Program-made: the position numbers and the translations under genes
DNA from: Roseomonas sp. AR75
GTDB lineage: Bacteria; Pseudomonadota; Alphaproteobacteria; Acetobacterales; Acetobacteraceae
DNA length: 64,000 bases
Assembly: GCF_005222815.1 (NCBI RefSeq)
Contig: NZ_STGB01000002.1
Location: 682,001 to 746,000, forward strand
Direction: 5' to 3'
In this document: positions 63,100 to 64,000 of the stretch, piece after piece
Position numbering within the stretch: the stretch's first letter is position 1
Layout: every line of letters starts with the position of its first letter
The notes under the pieces: model-generated
Database searches by the model: none
What the model was told of the DNA's origin: nothing
Seen by the model: the letters and a program-made list of their open reading frames with translations, nothing else

Positions 63100-63390
63100 T
63101 TCCGTGCCGGCTTGCCGGCTATGGCGATAAACACGACTCGGCATAAGCGTTGCGGACCCGGGGGCAGTGCCCGGCGCCTCCACCATCCTTCCCCGGCTTG
63201 TCGGCCGGTTCTGGCAAGGGGGCGAAACAGGCTCGACGCGCGTGGTAAAGGGGTCGCTTTTGCCCGGCATTGTACCGCCGTTATCGGGCTAAAATCCAAG
63301 TGCGAACGACAACAGCCGCGAGGCTGTCGCACTCGCTGCCTAACACTAGGTAAGCGCGGTCCGGGGGGCACCGGGCAACAGAAGCCCCCC
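63100..63390 (+). ncRNA. ssrA: tmRNA, permuted two-piece type (alphaproteobacterial ssrA)
   Basis: tmRNA rescues stalled ribosomes and tags their products. Order is permuted: the acceptor piece first, ending in a T arm (CCGGG, loop GGCAGTG, CCCGG) then CGCCTCC-ACCA at 63174-63185. After a spacer, the coding piece starts GGGGGCG at 63218-63224, which pairs over 7 bp with the acceptor strand CGCCTCC (one G-T). The tag frame runs GCG 63302 to TAA 63341-63343 and encodes ANDNSREAVALAA, a typical alpha tag (ANDN start, LAA end). A GGGGGGC/GCCCCCC stem closes the coding piece. The 5' boundary is approximate. Confidence 0.92.
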
Positions 63391-63420
63391 ACTTTCCTTC
63401 CGCTGCGCGGAAGGAAAGTG
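63390..63420 (+). terminator. ssrA terminator hairpin
   Basis: A perfect 13-bp stem CACTTTCCTTCCG (63390-63402) with CGGAAGGAAAGTG (63408-63420) and loop CTGCG. It sits directly after the tmRNA coding piece. It is followed by GGTGTTTGGG rather than a T-run. Confidence 0.75.
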
Positions 63421-63430
63421 GGTGTTTGGG

Positions 63431-63614
63431 TGCCCTCAGGCGCCGGGCGGCCGCATCCGCGGCCTTGGCTCGCCGGACTGCCGGCGGGCCGCATTCGCGG
63501 CCTCGGCGCGCATCGCGCGCCGCCGGTTTGCGATGCCCTCAGGCGCCGGGCGGCCGCATCCGCGGCCTTGGCTCGCCGGACTGCCGGCGGGCCGCATTCG
63601 CGGCCTCGGCGCGC
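63431..63614. repeat. 81-nt perfect direct repeat (two copies)
   Basis: Copy 1 is 63431-63511 and copy 2 is 63534-63614; they are identical over 81 nt, with period 103. Each begins TGCCCTCAGGCGCCGGGCGG and contains internal palindromes (GCGGCCGCATCCGCGGCC and GGGCCGCATTCGCGGCC). The tails after each copy are also similar (CGCGCCGCC). The stretch 63421-63692 has no gene I can support. Confidence 0.85.
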
Positions 63615-63692
63615 GACGCGCCGCCTTCGCATGGGCCGCCCCTTTTCGCGACATGCCGTGGCGCCTATGGTTGCGGGACCAGGGATGCCTTC

Positions 63693-64000
63693 ATGAGCGA
63701 CGACGCACGCCCCGCACCGAGCCTGATCCCGTACGAGCGCTGGACCGACGACGCGCTGCGGGAAGTGGTGGCGCGCGCCCTGGAACTCGCCGCCACCGAG
63801 GGCCTGCCCGGGGAACACCACTACTACCTGACGTTCCGCACCGATCACCCGCAGGTGAAGCTGCCCGGCCACCTCAAGGCCCGCTATCCGCAGGAGATGA
63901 CCATCGTCTTGCAGCACCAGTACGAGGCGCTGACGGTGGACCGCGAGGCCAACCTGTTCAGCGTGCGGCTGTATTTCGGCGGCGTGCCCGCGACCCTCGT
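63693..64000 (+). CDS. sspB: ClpXP adaptor SspB, alpha type (5' part)
   Basis: An open frame from ATG 63693 to the window end, 102 codons visible. SLIPYERWTDDALREVVARAL, EGLPGEHHYYLTFRTDHPQVKLPGHLKARYPQEMTIVLQHQYEALTVD and FSVRLYFGGVPATLV are the alpha-SspB pattern. SspB tethers proteins bearing the tmRNA-encoded tag to ClpXP for degradation. It lies just after ssrA, so tag and adaptor genes are neighbours. The C-terminus, which normally has the ClpX-binding tail, is outside the window. Confidence 0.92.
   Translation, partial: MSDDARPAPSLIPYERWTDDALREVVARALELAATEGLPGEHHYYLTFRTDHPQVKLPGHLKARYPQEMTIVLQHQYEALTVDREANLFSVRLYFGGVPATL

Noticed and set aside
63019..63270. 83-codon minus-strand frame containing MVEAPGTAPGS
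   Set aside because: It is the reverse complement of the tmRNA acceptor region; this is a known artefact frame at alphaproteobacterial ssrA loci.
63431..63614. Possible CRISPR array
   Set aside because: Only two units of 81 nt, too long for CRISPR repeats, with one 22-nt spacer and no cas genes.
63436..63654. 72-codon minus-strand frame across the 81-nt repeats
   Set aside because: Arg/Pro/Ala repeat peptide created by the direct repeat; no ribosome-binding site or family.

Overview
This is a GC-rich, gene-dense chromosomal stretch. The lineage suggested is an alphaproteobacterium of the Rhodospirillales/Acetobacteraceae type (Roseomonas-like). The reasons are a circularly permuted two-piece tmRNA gene beside an alpha-type SspB adaptor gene, the hflK-hflC-DUF2065-degP block, a ThyX thymidylate synthase, and many TRAP, Bug and peptide-ABC transport genes with HyuA/HyuB enzymes. 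No rRNA, tRNA, transposase, phage gene or CRISPR array was found. Genus-level placement is inference.

Layout. 0-7.3 kb: a six-gene minus-strand operon whose genes all overlap by 1 to 4 nt (IlvD-type dehydratase, HIBADH-type reductase, TRAP binding protein, TRAP small and large permeases, SDR), divergent from a hydroxypyruvate-isomerase-like gene; this looks like sugar-acid or hydroxy-acid uptake and catabolism. 7.3-13.8 kb: a lone CoxL-type molybdenum hydroxylase subunit, an NAD-dependent epimerase, a flavoprotein and an unusual M28 peptidase homologue. 13.9-29 kb: two complete peptide-type ABC transporter operons that meet tail to tail; the second is headed by a fused HyuA-HyuB (oxoprolinase/hydantoinase-like) gene.

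29-46 kb: a catabolic region rich in ATP-dependent cyclic-amide hydrolases: hyuA-hyuB-MmgE/PrpD-Bug receptor-PLP lyase, a class III aminotransferase with a divergent LysR regulator, a second hyuA-hyuB pair, a PuuE-type allantoinase, a SOUL protein, and an Asp/Glu/hydantoin racemase-like gene. A glutaminyl-peptide cyclotransferase gene follows. Together with the fused HyuAB-ABC operon these suggest use of 5-oxoproline, hydantoin or ureide compounds, but no substrate can be read from sequence.

46-64 kb: housekeeping genes. Branched-chain amino acid synthesis (ilvB, ilvN, ilvC, with a zinc metallopeptidase gene between ilvN and ilvC), miaA, serB, the membrane quality-control block degP-DUF2065-hflC-hflK, mrp, a CPBP protease, a ribokinase-like gene, an HD-domain gene, thyX, then ssrA and the start of sspB, which runs off the window. 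Short GC-rich inverted repeats of one family (arms resembling CCCTCTCC/GGAGAGGG or CCCTCCCC/GGGGAGGG) are scattered through intergenic gaps and also lie inside or at the edges of reading frames; a perfect 81-nt direct repeat lies between ssrA and sspB.
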